This document shows, one piece after another, positions 7,411-16,300 of a stretch of 51,713 nucleotides of DNA; the stretch's first letter is position 1; each line of letters opens with the position of its first letter. The notes under the pieces are model-generated. The model was given only the letters and a program-made list of their open reading frames with translations. It was not told where the DNA came from and did no database searches. Source of the stretch: Allomuricauda sp. TY007 (lineage in GTDB: Bacteria > Bacteroidota > Bacteroidia > Flavobacteriales > Flavobacteriaceae); NCBI RefSeq assembly GCF_010468565.1, contig NZ_WUEG01000019.1, positions 1 to 51,713 on the forward strand, written 5' to 3'. A program made the translations under genes and the position numbers.

Positions 7411-8400
7411 ATGATGCCGGAAATAACACATTGTCCAGGAACCTTGGCCGAAGGATATGATACATATAGTCGGACCTGCTTAAAGCGGGTGTTCAGTAAC
7501 CGGAAGGTATCCCACGTATTGAGATATGATTCGCCTACATCGAACGAGGAAACGGATGAGCTTTTTGAAGACAATCGAAAGCGGATTTCGATTTCCGGGG
7601 TACAGGAAAAGTATTCTGTCTTGTTGGAAAAGAACCAATTGCGTTTGATCAAGGAAGGCGAGAAGGGCACCCATATTCTCAAGCCTATTCCACTGGCAGG
7701 AAAACGACGAGATCAAATGCCGGCAAATGAGCATTTGACCATGCAGATTGCCCGGCAAGTTTATGGAATCGAGACCGCTGAGAATGCCCTTATTTTTTTT
7801 AAGAACGGTGAACCGGCATATATCACCAAACGTTTTGACGTTAGAGAGGATGGTCGTAAACTGGCCAAAGAGGATTTTGCCACCTTGGCGGGAAAAACAC
7901 CCCAAACCGATGGTGAAGACTATAAATATCAAGGAAGTTATCTTGATCTTTTCGAGCTGATGCAACGTTTTTTACCAGCCTATAAACTGGAAACACCTAA
8001 AATGTTCAAGCTATTGGTTTTCAATTATCTATTTTCCAATGGGGATGCCCATTTAAAAAACTTCTCCGTACTGCAAACTCCCTTTGGAGATCATCGATTG
8101 AGTCCAGCTTATGACCTATTAAATACCGCTATCCACGTTAATGACGACACCTTTGCCCTAGACGGAGGTCTTTTGCCCAAAAGCATGGCACAGACGAATA
8201 TTCCCAATCAGTTCAACATACTTTCAGATACCATTGGATTGCATAAGAAGCAGTTTCTGACCATTATGGAAGATATGTTGACCCAATCCAAAAAGGTCCA
8301 ATGGTTCACGGAGGCTTCTTTTTTGGATGAAAGAACCAAAAGAAGTTTCTTCCAAGCATATCAGACACGCTTGGCACAGTTCAGAAAGCTGAAAAGGTAA
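7411..8400 (+). CDS. hipT: HipT-like serine/threonine kinase toxin
   Basis: A 329-residue HipA C-terminal kinase. The phosphate-binding loop region reads RISISGVQEKYSVLL, with the S60-I61-S62 motif that is autophosphorylated in the E. coli HipT family. The catalytic loop NGDAHLKN places the likely catalytic Asp at 212. The metal-binding Asp is about 235 in SPAYDLLNT. The length matches HipT (about 335) rather than full HipA (about 440), so the N-subdomain is supplied in trans by the preceding gene. HipT phosphorylates tryptophanyl-tRNA synthetase in E. coli; the target here is unknown. Start is ATG at 7411, with a second ATG directly after it. Confidence 0.85.
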   Translation: MMPEITHCPGTLAEGYDTYSRTCLKRVFSNRKVSHVLRYDSPTSNEETDELFEDNRKRISISGVQEKYSVLLEKNQLRLIKEGEKGTHILKPIPLAGKRRDQMPANEHLTMQIARQVYGIETAENALIFFKNGEPAYITKRFDVREDGRKLAKEDFATLAGKTPQTDGEDYKYQGSYLDLFELMQRFLPAYKLETPKMFKLLVFNYLFSNGDAHLKNFSVLQTPFGDHRLSPAYDLLNTAIHVNDDTFALDGGLLPKSMAQTNIPNQFNILSDTIGLHKKQFLTIMEDMLTQSKKVQWFTEASFLDERTKRSFFQAYQTRLAQFRKLKR

Positions 8401-8633
8401 ATGGTGAAACGATAAAAATCATATTGATAATTTTGTAATCACTTTGTTTATAAAGTTTGGTTACAACCATAGCCCTGTTGAAAGAGCCTTTAATACTGAC
8501 CTTAATCTTATTCACTTTTTATATTTCCTGTATAGTACACCTTTATTTCGAAGCAAAAAAGTGAACTTCACAAACATCTGGACTCTACATAATGCACCAT
8601 AGCCTGATTGTTTGGCAAAAATAGGTTTTTGAA
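8401..8633. other. Intergenic, convergent between hipT and corA
   Basis: 233 bases between two converging genes. I see no clear terminator hairpin, repeat or small gene in it. Confidence 0.4.
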
Positions 8634-9536
8634 CTAGAAGAAACGCTTTCTCTTGAACCAAAGAAATACGATCAGGCAGATCAGAACCATAACCCCCAAG
8701 GTATAGAAATACCCATTTTGCCAGCGAAGCTCGGGCATGACATCAAAGTTCATCCCATATATCCCGGCAATGAAGGTCAGGGGAAGGAAAAAAGCCGAAA
8801 AGATGGTGAGCACCTTCATGACATCGTTGCTTTTCTGTGCAGTGACCGATAGGTAAGAGGCCAAAAGCCCGTTGGTATCCTCCACGGCCTCGTCGTAGAG
8901 CAGGTGATGGGCGGCAAGGCTGTCCTTGATGTCCTGTAATCGAGACTTGTGGCCCTTGCCCACCGCTAACTCGTTGATGACGGTCTGGATGAGCCCAATC
9001 AGTTTTTTACCGATACGGGCCTTGGATTTCAGGAAGTAAAGCTGCTCCAGAGTGAGATTGCTCCCTTTTTTGGTAAAGATGTGGTTCTCCATATCATCGA
9101 TCTTGTTGGACAGGTTTTCCACCGGTTCCTGAAAACTGTCCACCATGTTGTCCACGATATGGAGCACGAGACCGTCCACATGCTTTATATGGGAGGGAGC
9201 ACTGTCGAGAAAGGCATACTCCGCCCTATGTATGGTGATCAAACGGTCCCTGAACACAAAAAAGGCGATCTTGTTGGAAAAATCGTTGATGGAGGTTGGT
9301 TTGTCGACTTCCTGAGTACAGGCTCTCAGGATCATAAAATAACCCTCTTCGATGTGTTCCAGCTTTGGAAGGTGCCCTGCCTGCAGGCTATCCTTTACCA
9401 AGATGGGGTTCAAACCTTGGGTGGTCGCCAGTTCATTGGCTTCCTCGTCGGAGGGGTCCTGTATATCGACCCATGTAAAATCAGGGTATTTTTTTTCTTT
9501 GATGGTGGCGGTACGTTGTTTATTGTTCATCGGCAT
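8634..9536 (-). CDS. corA: CorA-family magnesium/cobalt transporter
   Basis: A 300-residue CorA protein. The N-terminal cytosolic alpha/beta domain begins with FTWVDIQDPSDEE. Long coupling helices cover about residues 130-240. Two C-terminal membrane helices follow, the first ending in the signature YGMNFDVMPEL (about 258-268) and the second ending in FLWFKRKRFF, with the basic tail typical of the family. It would move Mg2+ (or Co2+/Ni2+) across the inner membrane as a pentamer. It is alone on the minus strand and is not obviously linked to its neighbours. Confidence 0.9.
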   Translation of the reverse strand: MPMNNKQRTATIKEKKYPDFTWVDIQDPSDEEANELATTQGLNPILVKDSLQAGHLPKLEHIEEGYFMILRACTQEVDKPTSINDFSNKIAFFVFRDRLITIHRAEYAFLDSAPSHIKHVDGLVLHIVDNMVDSFQEPVENLSNKIDDMENHIFTKKGSNLTLEQLYFLKSKARIGKKLIGLIQTVINELAVGKGHKSRLQDIKDSLAAHHLLYDEAVEDTNGLLASYLSVTAQKSNDVMKVLTIFSAFFLPLTFIAGIYGMNFDVMPELRWQNGYFYTLGVMVLICLIVFLWFKRKRFF

Positions 9537-9758
9537 ATTTAATCAGTCCGTTGATTTGGTTGTTTTATTGTGGATTAAAATTACACACTTTCCAAAAGTT
9601 CTGGGAATTGAATCCACTGTTTTCTTATTGGACCATCTCATCTTGATGGATTTTGGAGTCCGAACGCTAAAATTCAGGTAAAAGAACAATTTTCGAGGTT
9701 TAATTCACTAAAAGACATTGCTTTTGGTGAATACGTTCACTTGATTATATATGATTAA

Positions 9759-10181
9759 AAGAATATTGGAACAAAAAATTATCCAAAAGTTGGACAAGGG
9801 CTAAGCAAGGACGATTTTTTTGAAGGTGTGTCAATTCCAAGAAATAAGGGATTGATGCGGGTTTACAAGGATTTGGAATTGGTGGAACAACTAGGTTCAG
9901 GCGTCCCAAGGATTTTACAGAATTATGGCAAAGAATGTTTTAAGTTCATGGATAGTTTTACCAGAATGATATTTCCCATTTCTGAAAAAGTTACCGAGCA
10001 AGTTAAAAATCTTATAGCTGTATTCCAAAACGAGCATAGCCGTAATGACCTTATGGACTTATTGGGCCTTACCCATAGAGAGCATTTCAGGACAGAATAT
10101 CTACAAAGAGCCATAGATCTTGGATTGGTGGAACCAACAATCCCAGACAAACCCAAAAGCAGTAAACAGAAGTATAGATAA
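9759..10181 (+). pseudogene. C-terminal fragment of an AAA_4/Schlafen-type ATP-binding gene
   Basis: The frame 9759-10181 reads KDDFFEGVSIPRNKGLMRVY, then LVEQLGSGVPRILQNYGKEC and a winged-helix-like tail (EQVKNLIAVF, RTEYLQRAIDLGLVEPT). This is the C-terminal part of the AlbA_2/AAA_4 putative DNA-binding proteins common in Bacteroidota, normally about 400 or more residues. A TAA stop at 9756 and the absence of the AlbA_2 domain upstream show that the 5' two thirds are gone. The segment has no credible start codon before 9828. Non-functional remnant. Confidence 0.65.
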
Positions 10182-10494
10182 ACGGAAAAGGGCAAATAGA
10201 TTGGATAAAATGAATCTATAGAACCGTATCCCTTTTTCAAGAACAGTATTGTTCCTTCTGCTATGGGAATGACCTTCATAGAGTTAGGGATACTAAATCT
10301 TGGGAACCCTCATCAAATTTTATTAAATTTGTATCAGAAAGTGAATCGAAACGGTCAAAAGTTACCTATTCGGTTACCTTTGTGAATAAAATCAACGTAA
10401 CTTTTTGATTGTCAATAACATATATGGTGGCTAATAGTTCTGCCACCCCGACAGACATGGTTTTTTTAACAACAAACTAAACCATAAATAATTG

Positions 10495-10528
10495 AAAACC
10501 AGAAAATTAATTTTTTCTGGTTTTTTTT
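10495..10528 (+). terminator. Perfect 12-bp hairpin with T-run
   Basis: AAAACCAGAAAA at 10495-10506 pairs perfectly with TTTTCTGGTTTT at 10513-10524 across a six-base loop, followed by T to 10528. It looks like an intrinsic terminator, possibly usable in both directions, and insulates the integrase from upstream transcription. Confidence 0.65.
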
Positions 10529-10553
10529 GTTTTGGTCTGAAATCAAGGGTGAG

Positions 10554-10577
10554 GATGTCCTATATGATGTCCTATTT
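10554..10577 (+). repeat. Tandem 12-base repeat upstream of the integrase
   Basis: GATGTCCTATAT at 10554-10565 is followed directly by GATGTCCTATTT at 10566-10577. Short direct repeats next to a tyrosine recombinase gene are candidates for arm-type or accessory-factor binding sites at attP. The rest of the 10182-10673 gap holds no gene that I can support. Confidence 0.4.
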
Positions 10578-10673
10578 TTGTCGGGGGAAATTCCTTATCT
10601 TGTATTTCCCGATTTGATATTTCGTGTGATTTGACTTTCGCTCAACGGATTGTTCCACTTAAGGCGAAAACAC

Positions 10674-11960
10674 ATGAATAGCTCTAATTCATTCAGTATC
10701 AGCTTTTGGCTAAAAAAAACGGCCAAAAAAAAAGATGGCCGGATTCCCATTTATGCCCGTATAAGATTTGAGGGCCGCTATTCCGACCTCAGTGTCCATA
10801 GATCAACTTTTGAAGAACGATGGTGTCCTATTTTGGGCAAAATCGATCATCGTGCCAATGAAGCGAACAGCATCAACCGATATCTAGACGATGTTCAGGC
10901 CAAACTCTTGGAGTGCCATCGGCAGTTAATAGGGGAGGGAGCGGTGATCAACGCAAAGATCATCAAATTGCGCTACCTTGGAAAGGACAAGGTGGTCAGG
11001 ACATTAAAGGATATCATCGAATTCCATCGCACCCATGAAATGCCAAAATTGGCAAAGGGCACGATCAAGAACTACTCGGCCACGGAAACCTACCTAAAAC
11101 GGTTCGTAAAGAAAAAGTTCAACTCACAGGACATAAGATTGTCCTTTATAGATTATGCATTTTTGGTCGAATTCGAGAGCTTCCTTAGAAATTGCCCTCC
11201 GATTAACAAGGCCCAGCCATTGACCAATAATGGCATCATGAAGCACATGGAGCGGTTCAAGAAATTGGTGGGCATAGCCTTCAAGTTCAGGTGCATCCCC
11301 CAAAACCCCTTCAACCAGTACAACCTGAAGTTCGAGGATTACGACAGTGATTTTTTGGAAGAGGCCGAAATACAACGCTTGATTTCCACTAAAATCAAGG
11401 ATAGCGGCAAGGCCATTGTAAAGGATATATTTCTTTTTGCCTGTTATACAGGCCTAAGCTATATTGAGGTCAAGCTCTTAAAGAGAAGTGATATTGTAAC
11501 AGGAATAGATGGAGAAGAGTGGATCAATGTCAAACGGAAAAAGACCAAGACACCTGTAAGGATTCCCCTGCTGTATCATGCCAAGGCCATATTGGACAAG
11601 TATTCCAATCATCCCAATGTCGATAATGACCATACGTTATTGCCTGTATATTCCAATCAAAAAGTAAACAAATACCTAAAGGTGATTGCCACCAAGGCAC
11701 AAATCGATAAGCACCTGACCTTTCATGTGGCCAGGCACACTTTTGCGACCACTATTACCCTAATGAACAATGTTCCCTTGGAAACGGTATCCAAGCTATT
11801 GGGGCACACCAAACTATCGACCACCCAAAAATATGCAAGGGTGGTGGAGAAAAAGATCAGCAAGGATATGGCCCAGTTGAAAGCGGTTCTCGAAAAAAGT
11901 CCCGAAAAGGAAGTAGTGAATGGCCAGAAACCTGGGGCCAACCTGCGGATCATAAGATAA
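10674..11960 (+). CDS. Tyrosine recombinase/integrase, IntDOT-like
   Basis: The start chosen is ATG at 10674 (MNSSNSFSISFWLKK), giving 428 residues; a TTG 24 bases upstream is less likely. Residues 1-90 form the arm-binding domain, about 100-200 the SAM-like core-binding domain, and about 220-400 the catalytic domain. Catalytic residues are H351 and R354 (HVARH), H378 (GHTKL) and the nucleophile Y387 (QKYARV). At the Arg I position the protein has Ser262 (TGLSYIEV), as described for CTnDOT IntDOT. It would integrate and excise the element by strand exchange at att sites. Confidence 0.9.
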   Translation: MNSSNSFSISFWLKKTAKKKDGRIPIYARIRFEGRYSDLSVHRSTFEERWCPILGKIDHRANEANSINRYLDDVQAKLLECHRQLIGEGAVINAKIIKLRYLGKDKVVRTLKDIIEFHRTHEMPKLAKGTIKNYSATETYLKRFVKKKFNSQDIRLSFIDYAFLVEFESFLRNCPPINKAQPLTNNGIMKHMERFKKLVGIAFKFRCIPQNPFNQYNLKFEDYDSDFLEEAEIQRLISTKIKDSGKAIVKDIFLFACYTGLSYIEVKLLKRSDIVTGIDGEEWINVKRKKTKTPVRIPLLYHAKAILDKYSNHPNVDNDHTLLPVYSNQKVNKYLKVIATKAQIDKHLTFHVARHTFATTITLMNNVPLETVSKLLGHTKLSTTQKYARVVEKKISKDMAQLKAVLEKSPEKEVVNGQKPGANLRIIR

Positions 11961-12012
11961 AATTTAATAGCTTAACCAATATCATCGAAAGCTAAGCCCG
12001 CAAAAGTTTGTC

Positions 12013-12116
12013 GGACAAGGGACGGCATAAAGCCGCTCCTTTGTCCCTTTTTATTCCGTTTCCTTGCCGCTCCAAAATTTTGTCTACCACTTGTTACATG
12101 CTCAAATATTGTTTAA
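12013..12116 (+). promoter_or_regulatory. Structured leader, copy A (upstream of the 12134 gene)
   Basis: It contains a nested hairpin: outer arms GGACAAGG (12013-12020) and CCTTTGTCC (12038-12046), inner CGGC-ATAAA-GCCG. A conserved block (12047-12074) around TTTATTCCGTTTCCTT follows, then CAAATATTGTTTAA at 12103-12116. All three blocks recur at 45080-45179 with the last two at the same spacing. The core recurs at 48107-48151. It is a conserved 5' regulatory element of the backbone genes; the mechanism is unknown. Confidence 0.6.
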
Positions 12117-12133
12117 TTAAAAATTCATTTAAC

Positions 12134-12559
12134 ATGGAAACAAAAACAAAAGAGACCGGAACCAAGAAAACGGTAACAAGACAAAAAGCATCCAACAAGG
12201 ATGTCAAAGACCAACTGACCAAGGAGGCTACTGGTAACGCCAATGGTACTGAAAAGACCAAAGAAGCCAAGGCACCGGTGGTGGTTCCCAAAATCAGCAT
12301 CGACAGCCGGATCCAGAAGTTTGAAAAGTTGAGAGGCTTGGCGACCAACAGGGAACGCCTGAACCAGACCCTTGGAGAACTCACCAAGTTCAACTACAAC
12401 CAGGACGGTTCCAGTTCATTTTACATCAGGGATTCCCATGGATTGGAATTCAAGACAACCAACAGCAATCTCATCAATTTGGTGACCACACAATTGCAGA
12501 ATACCTTGGAGGAACGAAAGTCGGAGTTTGAGCAGGAGATTCTTGCATTCGAACTATAA
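12134..12559 (+). CDS. Conserved hypothetical protein of mobile elements
   Basis: The start chosen is ATG at 12134 (METKTKETGTKK), after the structured leader, giving 141 residues; the frame is open further upstream but runs through the leader. The first 55 residues are Lys/Thr/Ala-rich and likely disordered. Residues 58-141 form a helical and beta-containing domain (RIQKFEKLRGLATNRERLNQ, then FYIRDSHGLEFKTTNSNLIN). No signal peptide or membrane segment. I cannot assign a function. Sharing its leader with the DUF932 gene suggests co-regulation as a backbone gene of the element. Confidence 0.6.
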   Translation: METKTKETGTKKTVTRQKASNKDVKDQLTKEATGNANGTEKTKEAKAPVVVPKISIDSRIQKFEKLRGLATNRERLNQTLGELTKFNYNQDGSSSFYIRDSHGLEFKTTNSNLINLVTTQLQNTLEERKSEFEQEILAFEL

Positions 12560-12577
12560 TAGATCAAAAAATCTCAA

Positions 12578-12611
12578 AACCCATTCGATAATTCGGATGG
12601 GTTATTTTTTT
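12578..12611 (+). terminator. Intrinsic terminator after the 12134 gene
   Basis: AACCCAT (12578-12584) pairs with ATGGGTT (12597-12603), with further partial pairing towards the loop, followed by ATTTTTTTG. It closes the backbone transcription unit just before the metal cargo begins. Confidence 0.7.
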
Positions 12612-12815
12612 GTCAATCCAAAACTGCAAATGCAATTTTATTGACAAATAAAAATCGTCCAATAAATAGCCCGACAAAAGGGAGGGTTACACATATAACA
12701 ACAGCTTTTGTTTTTCAAGGTTTTTTTGCGACATAAAACATTCCCTTATAAAACTTTTCATCGATTGATTGCCTTAAACTTAACTTAAAGTAATGCGGTT
12801 AATTCCAAAATTTTG

Positions 12816-12823
12816 TAATTTTG
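12816..12823 (+). promoter_or_regulatory. Bacteroidetes -7 promoter box, nearly leaderless
   Basis: TAATTTTG matches TAnnTTTG and ends 5 bases before the ATG at 12829, so transcription would begin at or next to the start codon. No convincing -33 TTTG was found at normal spacing. Confidence 0.5.
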
Positions 12824-12828
12824 CAACG

Positions 12829-13248
12829 ATGAAAGAGGTTTTCCATAAAATATTATCTATTTCGATGGCTTTTGTAGTGATGTTCTCTACAATGTCATTT
12901 ACTGTGGATATGCATTATTGTGGGGACAATTTGGTCGATTTTAGTTTATTCTCAAAAGCTGAAGGTTGTGGAATGGAAAAAGCACAACCAGTTAAAAGTT
13001 GTGAGAATCCTAAAATGACTGAGAAATCTTGTTGTTCTGACGAGCAAATTGTAAAGGAAGGCAAAGACGACCTTAAAATATCTTTTGACACGCTTTCTTT
13101 TGAGCAGCAAACGTTCATCGCTGCTTTTACATACTCTTATATATACCTATTTGAAGGAACCGAATCTGAAGAAGTTCCTTTTGAAGATTACCCGCGACCC
13201 TTTGTCAAACGGGATGTGCAAGTGCTGCACCAGACTTTCTTAATTTGA
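12829..13248 (+). CDS. HYC_CC_PP-type small secreted protein
   Basis: The start chosen is ATG at 12829 (MKEVFHKILS), giving 139 residues. A signal peptide covers about 1-25. The mature part contains the three motifs after which the family is named: HYCGD, SCCSDE and a Pro-containing tail (YPRPF). Conserved Cys and His residues suggest metal binding in the periplasm. Genes of this kind often precede metal efflux or TonB-type genes in flavobacteria; here the next gene is the first CusA pump. It is expressed from its own promoter box. A role as copper chaperone or sensor is inference. Confidence 0.7.
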   Translation: MKEVFHKILSISMAFVVMFSTMSFTVDMHYCGDNLVDFSLFSKAEGCGMEKAQPVKSCENPKMTEKSCCSDEQIVKEGKDDLKISFDTLSFEQQTFIAAFTYSYIYLFEGTESEEVPFEDYPRPFVKRDVQVLHQTFLI

Positions 13249-13356
13249 TTTGTTAGATTTTTTGAATGAAGCCCAATAGCTATGCTGTAGTGGGCTAAAA
13301 CTCGTGTTTGCCATATTCTGCAACACGTAATTCCAATTATCTAATAATCAAATGCT

Positions 13357-16300
13357 ATGCTGAATAAGAGCATTAAATTTCTCATAGAAAACAAACTTGT
13401 TGCCGTTCTACTACTTGCCCTATTCGTGGGTTGGGGCGTGGTCAACGCACCCTTTAATTGGGAAACGGGCTTTTTACCTACAGACCCAGTTGCCGTTGAT
13501 GCCATACCTGATATTGGCGAGAACCAGCAAATTGTTTTTACCAAGTGGCAAGGGCGCTCGCCACAGGACATTGAAGACCAAATCACATATCCTCTTACCA
13601 CTTCGCTTCTCGGTATTCCAGGCGTGAAAACCATCCGTAGTTCTTCGATGTTTGGATTTTCAAGCATCTATATCATTTTTGAAGAAGACATCGAGTTCTA
13701 CTGGTCACGCAGTCGCATACTTGAAAAACTGAACTCACTTCCTGCAAACCTATTACCTGATGGTGTCAATCCATCATTAGGGCCAGATGCCACAGGTCTT
13801 GGACAGATATTTTGGTACACGCTGGAAGGTCGTGATAAAGATGGCAACGTTACTGGCGGTTGGGATTTACAGGAATTGCGTAGTATTCAGGATTACTATG
13901 TGAAATATGGGTTATCATCTGCAAGCGGTGTTTCTGAAGTGGCTTCCATAGGTGGGTATGTTCAGGAATACCAAGTGGATATTGACCCAGAAAAAATGCG
14001 CCAGTACAATGTAAGTATGGGCGATGTGGTCAAGGCTGTAAAGCAGAGCAATCAGGACATAGGCGCACAAACCCTCGAAATCAATCAAGCTGAATATCTC
14101 GTGCGCGGATTGGGTTATGTAAAATCTATCGCAGATATCGAAAATGCCGTGGTTGATTCAGAAAACTTTACTTCTATTCGTATCAAGGACGTGGCAAATG
14201 TTCATTTGGGACCTGCTACCAGACGTGGAATTCTCGACAAGGAAGGTGCCGAAGTCGTAGGTGGTGTCGTAGTTGCTCGCTACGGTGCAAATCCGCTGGA
14301 AGTCATTAACAATGTTAAGGCACAAATTGCTGAAATAAGCGCTGGACTTCCCACAAAAACATTGAAAGATGGTCGCACTTCACAAGTAACCATCGTACCG
14401 TTTTATGACCGTACCGAACTCATACAAGAAACGTTGGGCACGCTCAACGAAGCCTTGACTTTGGAAATCTTGATTACCATTTTGGTCATTATCATAATGG
14501 TGTTCAACCTACGTGCATCCATCCTTATTTCGGGATTGTTGCCCGTAGCCGTCTTGATGGTTTTTATCACGATGAAGCTCTTTAATGTAGATGCAAACAT
14601 CGTCGCCCTTTCGGGTATTGCCATTGCCATCGGTACAATGGTGGACGTAGGCGTGATACTCGCCGAAAATATGATTCGGCACTTGGAAGATAAAAAGTTA
14701 CGCCTTAATGAAAACGGTAACGAGTACACAACGAACGAAATCATCTACAACGCAACGGCTGAAGTTTCTGGTGCTATTCTAACAGCTGTTTTAACGACTA
14801 TTATTAGTTTCCTGCCTGTATTCACGATGATTGGTGCCGAAGGAAAACTGTTCCGCCCGCTTGCATTTACTAAAACAATGGCACTCACGGCATCCCTTAT
14901 CATTGCGCTGTTTATAATTCCACCCATTGCGGCATTCCTTTTCCGTAAGACGAATGTGCGTGAACGGACACAGCATGCCATCAATGGCTTACTTGTTTTA
15001 TTGGGAATTCTCGCCATCGTTTACGGCTTTTGGTTGGGGCTAATTCTTATCGCTTTTGCTGCAACATCATTTTTAAAAATGCGCGATACGCTTTCGCGAA
15101 AGCGTAAAAACCTTCTGTACATCATCATTTCATCGGTCGCCATCGTATTCCTACTCGCTACCTATTGGCGACCATTAGGCTTTGACCGAAGTATTGTGAT
15201 GAACTTGATATTTGTGTCCATTATCTGTTTTGGACTACTTGGTGTGTTCTCGATTTTCAGGATATACTATGAGCGTATTTTGCGATGGGCACTTCAAAAC
15301 CGATATCTATTCTTAATCGTTCCGGCTACGGTGCTCACGTTGGGTATCATTATTATGCGAAACACAGGCAAAGAGTTTATGCCAGCGCTGAATGAAGGTT
15401 CATTCTTGCTGATGCCTACATCCTTACCACACGCAGGCGTTGAAGAAAACAAACGTGTTCTACAACAACTTGATATGGCTGTGGCGAGCATCCCTGAAAT
15501 CGAAACCGTAGTAGGAAAAGCGGGAAGAACGGAAAGCGCACTCGACCCAGCACCGCTCTCGATGTATGAGAATGTCATTCAGTATAAATCGGAATATATG
15601 CGGAATAGTTATGGCGAGCGACAACGCTACAAGGTCAATGACGATGGATTATTTGTACTGAAGAATAACAAATTCATTATCAACCCAAACAATGAGATAG
15701 ATGAAGGCGTCAACTATGCCGAAACATCGCTAAAAACGACTGCTACACGCGAAGACTTGATTGAAGATGACGATGGCGAGTACTACCGAAACTGGCGACC
15801 GGACATTGAAAGTCCAGATGATATTTGGAACGAGATAGTTCGAGTAACCAAATTACCAGGCGTTACATCGGCACCCAAGCTGCAACCTATCGAAACACGA
15901 CTGGTAATGCTACAAACAGGTATGCGCGCACCTATGGGCATCAAGGTAAAAGGTCCCGATTTAAAGTCTATTGAAAGTTTTGGACTGGAATTGGAAGATA
16001 TCCTAAAACAAGCCGAAGGCGTTAAGGAACAAGCTGTTTTTGCAGACCGAATCGTGGGCAAACCCTACTTGCTCATAGATATTAAGCGAGACCAATTGGC
16101 TCGATATGGTGTGTCCATAATGGAAGTTCAGGAAATCCTTCAAGTGGCCGTGGGCGGAATGCCACTCACGCAAACTGTTGAAGGTCGTGAGCGTTATGCG
16201 GTGCGTGTGCGTTATCCACGAGAGTTACGGGCAGACCCAGACGACCTTAAAAATATCTATGTTCCAGTGGAAAAAGGTAGCCCTGTACCGTTGGGCGAAT

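Noticed and set aside
10576..12679. TTTTGTCGGG at 10576 and its complement at 12670 flanking the integrase and next gene
   Set aside because: A ten-base match only, with no extended similarity. Not enough to call att sites or inverted repeats of an element.
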